Source: Zygaena filipendulae
Lineage: Eukaryota; Arthropoda; Insecta; Lepidoptera; Zygaenidae
Direction: 5' to 3'
NCBI GenBank assembly: GCA_907165275.2
Contig: OU015665.1
Coordinates: forward strand, 5,518,001 to 5,582,000
Length of the DNA stretch: 64,000 bases
Below, piece by piece: positions 59,876 to 64,000 of this stretch. The position numbers were made by a program, and so were the translations under genes. Position 1 is the stretch's first letter, and each line of letters begins with the position of its first letter. A model generated the notes under the pieces. That model did no database searches, was not told the DNA's origin, and was given only the letters and a program-made list of their open reading frames with translations.

Positions 59876-62139
59876 GTAATTTATAAAAAATTTGGTCCAA
59901 ATACCCATGGATGATTCTTAAAACAGTAGTTTTTGCTTTGTGGTCAGTTGTGATGCGAATTTTTTAAGGTGTTTCAAACATTTAAAGTTTAATTAACAAC
60001 ATTCTTTTTAGATATAAGGTAAATTATAATATTCTTGTCACTTACATTTTATATCATACCATATACCATATTATATGTATCATATCATATATATATTAGG
60101 ATAAGATAAGATGTAAGTATCACAATAATTAAGAAAGCTTCATCAATCATCACCAATAACATTAAAAAAATCGAGAATGTAGAATCAAATCTCGAAACCT
60201 CTATTACCTACTGCTGGAGCGAAATTATTTTTCTCCTGTTTATCTTCTGACAGAGGAAATATAACTCAGTTTCAACAGTCGGAATAAATCAAGGTTGAAA
60301 TGTATTATTGTTTGACAAAGAACGCGGCGTTATTAATGTATAATCGAGGTATGGGCTTCGGTTAGCCAGCTGGCTTGTCAAATAGTCACCATTCTCCTGG
60401 ACAAATCGCAACAGACCACCTACCGGGGAGGCTCGTAAACACGCAAATTCATAACTTACACAACGATACATGCAATACTATCATTTATAATGTGGTTTGT
60501 GATAACAAGATTAAAAAGACTAGAGCCTCAGTAGCCATACTGCTAACGAATTGTAATAATTCATGACTCCATATTATGAATGAGATCTTGTCTCACCATC
60601 TCACAAACATTTCGAACCTTGATTTTAACACAATAAACACTAAGCAGTTATTTCCGAACATAATTGCGTATTACAAAACGCAAGTCAATGCCACAAATTG
60701 TAAGTAGCAAAATTATTATTTCCGCTGTCTGGTGTTTAGGTGAGTAAACGTATTCCAGCTTCCAAGGAGGCTTCGCTAATGCTTTTATGTTGCGCAATAA
60801 CGGGGATTACCTGGATTGTGCGTCGTGAATCGTGATCCACAGGGAAGAGCTAATCGAATAACCCTTGTAATACCTACTAGTTTACCTTACGACGCACTTA
60901 ACGTCGGTGTGCTTGAGACTCGGATTTCTATTAATTCTTAATGGAAAATTGAATGAACAACGATGATCGCGGCGATCTAACAAAATGCCGATTACAATTT
61001 TGCGGTACCCACTAGAGTTCCGTAATAGTATTCTTTATTATTACAAAATCACGAAATGCAAGTTACAATGAGAGTAGGAAAGTATGGGATAACACAGTGA
61101 ACATAATCTTGTGTGCGAAACCGTTAACGATGCGGATAAAGTAGCATTAATAAACGAAAATATCATCTAGCTGTGATCGACGTGAGATAACAAGCTTTTT
61201 AACATCACTTTCACTGTGTAATTACCGGCAGTAACGGCTAATAAGGCGTCGCTGGGTAAAGCGTGTTTGAGATCGTGCGTGACGCAGGGCCTAACGAGTT
61301 GAACGTTAGAAAGCAAGGCAGGCACACCCCGCGGAAAACTTGCAGTTACGTGAAATACGGGGAAAACTGTCGGCAGACCAAGGTTTACCTATAGTAAAGA
61401 TCTACCGTCGGTTTAAAATTTGGAAATCTTTAAATTAAGACCCTATCTTATTTTGTTCTATTTAAATAACCAAAAGTTGACAATCTTTAAACGTTGGCTA
61501 TGATTTTTTGTGACCACGTGACATGACGATAAGTTCCTAAGTTTTCTACAGCGATAACGATGAAAGATAGTCATCGGTTAAGGCCGCTGGGGAGAAACAG
61601 ATTAATGAAACAATGGGTATAGACAATAGACATCTGATTACTGTCCAGTTTTAATAAACACAACTCAAACTGGATACGCTCTCAAGTTGAATTGAGAGTT
61701 TTCTTGATTTTCAAGCGCAATTTGCGGCTATATTTGAGAGCTGACCAGCTACTTGTAGCAGCAATGCGGACCTAGGTAAGTAATAAAAGACAACTACCAA
61801 GTAACATCAAAGATTGATGGAATATCGCGTTGAAGACATTGTTGAGGATCCAAGTCGTGGGAAACAAAACAAACGACAATAGCAGCTGAGTACAATTGTA
61901 TATTGTGTATATTAACGGTGATCAAGTAAATTCATTGTTCCCGTTGCTTTTTGATGGATGTACTTGTATACTAGATGCTATGCAAATTTCGTATGGTTGG
62001 CGTTCGTCATGTATGGGTGCGTCAAGTCTACATAGAGTACATAACAGATAGAAGGGGCATCAACTCAGTTTAGCATGAAAACAACTAAAAACTATAATTG
62101 TCGTCAGGTGATTTTCGTACACAAGGCTTCAGGCTATAA

Positions 62140-64000
62140 ATCGTACATACACATTCACACGTAGCTACCATTCCTAGAAAAAATAGAATTTCCAAGCCGT
62201 GGATAACCTCAGGGTTACTCCGCTGTATCCGAAACCGGGACCGTTTGCACTTAAAATGTAGAAAATCGCCTGAAAACGAAATTCTACGTGTGACATACAA
62301 AAGATACCGTAACTTTTGCAATGATCTTCTAAGAAAATTAAAGCGAAATTATGAAATATGCATATTGGAGCAGTCTAAGACTAATCCCAAGGTGACATGG
62401 CAGGCTATCAAAAAAATTTCATACTCCGAAAAACCAAAACCCTCTTCTAGTCCATTACTAAAAATATCTAAAACACCCAAAGAATCTATAAATACTGTTA
62501 ATGACTATTTCGTCACTATAGGTAAAAATCTTGCTCATAAAATTCTAGCAACTGATAGTTCTATCACCTCTAATACCCCCGAACAATCTACAACCACAAT
62601 TTCTCAGCCATACCAATCCCTTGTGATCCTTGAAGTTGACACCGACCTTATAGAGTCTATGATTCTTAATCTTCGAAGTAACTGTGCAGTGGGTTCTGAC
62701 GGCATATCCTCTAAATTACTAAAATGCTGTCGTCATTCATTAGTTCCTGTAATAACTTATATTTCTAATCTCGCAATTACAACTGGTAAATTTCCAATTG
62801 CTCTAAAAAAGGCTATAGTGCATCCTATTTATAAAAACGGGGATAGGAATAATGTCTCTAATTATCGTCCGATATCAGTACTTCCTGCTCTCTCCAAGCT
62901 TCTAGAAAAAATACTAAACACTTGCTTAACCAATTTTCTGACAAAGCATAGTATTATTGCTCAAAACCAATATGGTTTCAGGACGGGTGTGTCTACCGAG
63001 GACGCTGTATCGGACTTCGTAAATTGTGCTGTCAAGACATTAGATGAAAAATCTAAATGCCTGGGTGTTTTCTTAGACCTCTCTAAGGCGTTTGATACCG
63101 TTTGCATCCAGCGACTTTTGTCAAAACTCGAAGCAATTGGTGTTAGAGGTAGGGCTTACGAAATTTTTGCGGACTATTTATCGGGAAGGAAACAGTGCGT
63201 CAAAATAGACGACTACTTTAGTAGTGACGCTAGTATTACTTATGGAGTGCCACAGGGCAGTATCCTCGGTCCCACTCTTTTTTCTATTTATATAAATGAT
63301 CTTTGTAATCTTGATCTGCCCAATTGTCATATCTACACATACGCTGACGATACCGCACTTTTGATCAGTGGTGAAAATTGGTTTCAGGTTAAGCAGAATA
63401 CTGAAAATTCCTTACAAACTATTAAGCTATGGCTAACTAAAAATCTCCTTACTCTCAATATTGAAAAATCCAAATTCATACCCTTTTCCATCACCTCTGT
63501 AACTTTACCTCCCGAAAGTTTTGATATTAAAGTACACTCTAGTGCATGCAGCTTCCCGGTTTGCAATTGTCTTACTTTGAACCGTGAGACTCATCTAAAA
63601 TACCTAGGTATAGTAATCGATACTCGCCTTTCATGGGACCAACAATTGGATGCGCTTACATCACGCCTACGTAAAGTTATCTATATCTTCAAAATGCTTA
63701 GGCAATCAGTCGAACCTACTACATTAAAATCTGTCTATTTAGCCATCGTCCAGTCCGTGATAAACTATTGCATTGCAGCTTGGGGAGGCGCAACTAAGAC
63801 TGCTCTCTTGAGGGTGGAGCGAGCTCAGAGAGCTATCCTTAAGGTTATGTATCATCTACCGCGAAGATTTCCGACATCAGAATTATATCCCTCTTGTAAC
63901 GTACTCACGGTAAGACAGATTTACATACTTCGAGTGCTTGTAAGATACCATTCACATGTTTCCGCATTTCTCGACCCTACAAAACGCACTAACCGCAACA
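62140..64000 (+). CDS. LINE ORF2, reverse transcriptase region, open to the window end
   Basis: An uninterrupted frame of 620 codons, with no ATG near its start and an in-frame stop just before it, so it is the downstream part of ORF2. Order: endonuclease-RT linker (KPWITSGLL, then RDRLH and YKRYRNFCNDLLRKLKRNYE), RT motifs NYRPISVLPALSKLLEK, QYGFRTGVST, LDLSKAFDT (from 63097), GVPQGSILGP (63244), the catalytic YADD (63340-63351), then KSKFIPFS and LKYLGIVID. Pattern fits the CR1/L2/Jockey side of non-LTR elements. The endonuclease domain is not seen. The ORF has no stop or frameshift in 1.86 kb, so the copy is young. It differs from the LINE at 7.9-10.4 kb. Confidence 0.9.
   Translation, partial: MVHTHSHVATIPRKNRISKPWITSGLLRCIRNRDRLHLKCRKSPENEILRVTYKRYRNFCNDLLRKLKRNYEICILEQSKTNPKVTWQAIKKISYSEKPKPSSSPLLKISKTPKESINTVNDYFVTIGKNLAHKILATDSSITSNTPEQSTTTISQPYQSLVILEVDTDLIESMILNLRSNCAVGSDGISSKLLKCCRHSLVPVITYISNLAITTGKFPIALKKAIVHPIYKNGDRNNVSNYRPISVLPALSKLLEKILNTCLTNFLTKHSIIAQNQYGFRTGVSTEDAVSDFVNCAVKTLDEKSKCLGVFLDLSKAFDTVCIQRLLSKLEAIGVRGRAYEIFADYLSGRKQCVKIDDYFSSDASITYGVPQGSILGPTLFSIYINDLCNLDLPNCHIYTYADDTALLISGENWFQVKQNTENSLQTIKLWLTKNLLTLNIEKSKFIPFSITSVTLPPESFDIKVHSSACSFPVCNCLTLNRETHLKYLGIVIDTRLSWDQQLDALTSRLRKVIYIFKMLRQSVEPTTLKSVYLAIVQSVINYCIAAWGGATKTALLRVERAQRAILKVMYHLPRRFPTSELYPSCNVLTVRQIYILRVLVRYHSHVSAFLDPTKRTNRN

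Larger units (their letters stand above)
57096..62139. other. Non-coding stretch without recognisable genes
   Basis: AT-rich. It contains two Helitron-like copies (59093, 59683) and an AAAATAAAATAAAA tract near 57965. No supported exon. Confidence 0.45.

Overview
The window looks like a stretch of a moth or butterfly (Lepidoptera) nuclear genome. It is AT-rich, with small exons, GT-AG introns and very dense short transposons. The motif GTAGGTACCTAC and pieces of it recur throughout, and short Helitron-like repeats ending in CTAG are scattered everywhere. These traits are typical of lepidopteran genomes, but no species can be named from the sequence.

Two host genes are well supported, and they converge. 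On the + strand (13,933-22,302) is an SLC17-type major facilitator transporter (sialin / insect 'inorganic phosphate cotransporter' group). I reconstructed eight exons with continuous reading frame and matching intron phases; only a short N-terminus is missing. On the - strand (29,239 down to 23,671) is a Rho GTPase-activating protein of the ARHGAP20 type. Its eight exons encode a PH domain, a Ras-associating (RA) domain, a RhoGAP domain with arginine finger, and a 700-residue disordered tail ending in a PDZ-ligand-like ESYV. The two stop codons lie 1.37 kb apart. A GC-rich block near 42.95-43.2 kb, ending on the - strand in ATG-CAC and a consensus splice donor, is a candidate first exon and promoter for the RhoGAP gene; this would make 29.2-42.9 kb its first intron.

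The remainder is transposon-derived or featureless non-coding DNA. Region 1-13.9 kb holds MITEs, a hAT MITE with a perfect 8-bp target duplication (6,998-7,354), and a three-level nest: a hAT MITE inside a Tc3-like transposon with ~450-bp inverted ends, inside a LINE 3' end (7.9-10.4 kb). Region 29-33 kb holds foldback MITEs and SINE pieces. Region 33-62 kb is mostly featureless apart from Helitron-like copies, an almost perfect 66-nt hairpin at 39.3 kb, and three GC-rich promoter-like islands. The right edge (62,140-64,000) is an uninterrupted reverse-transcriptase reading frame of a LINE that runs out of the window.

The two genes are not obviously linked in function. I see no operon-like cluster, CRISPR array or clearly new biological system. 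The points most worth following up are the two splice models (each includes a small exon found only by splice logic), the nested transposons, the miRNA-like hairpin and the CRE-bearing MITE family.
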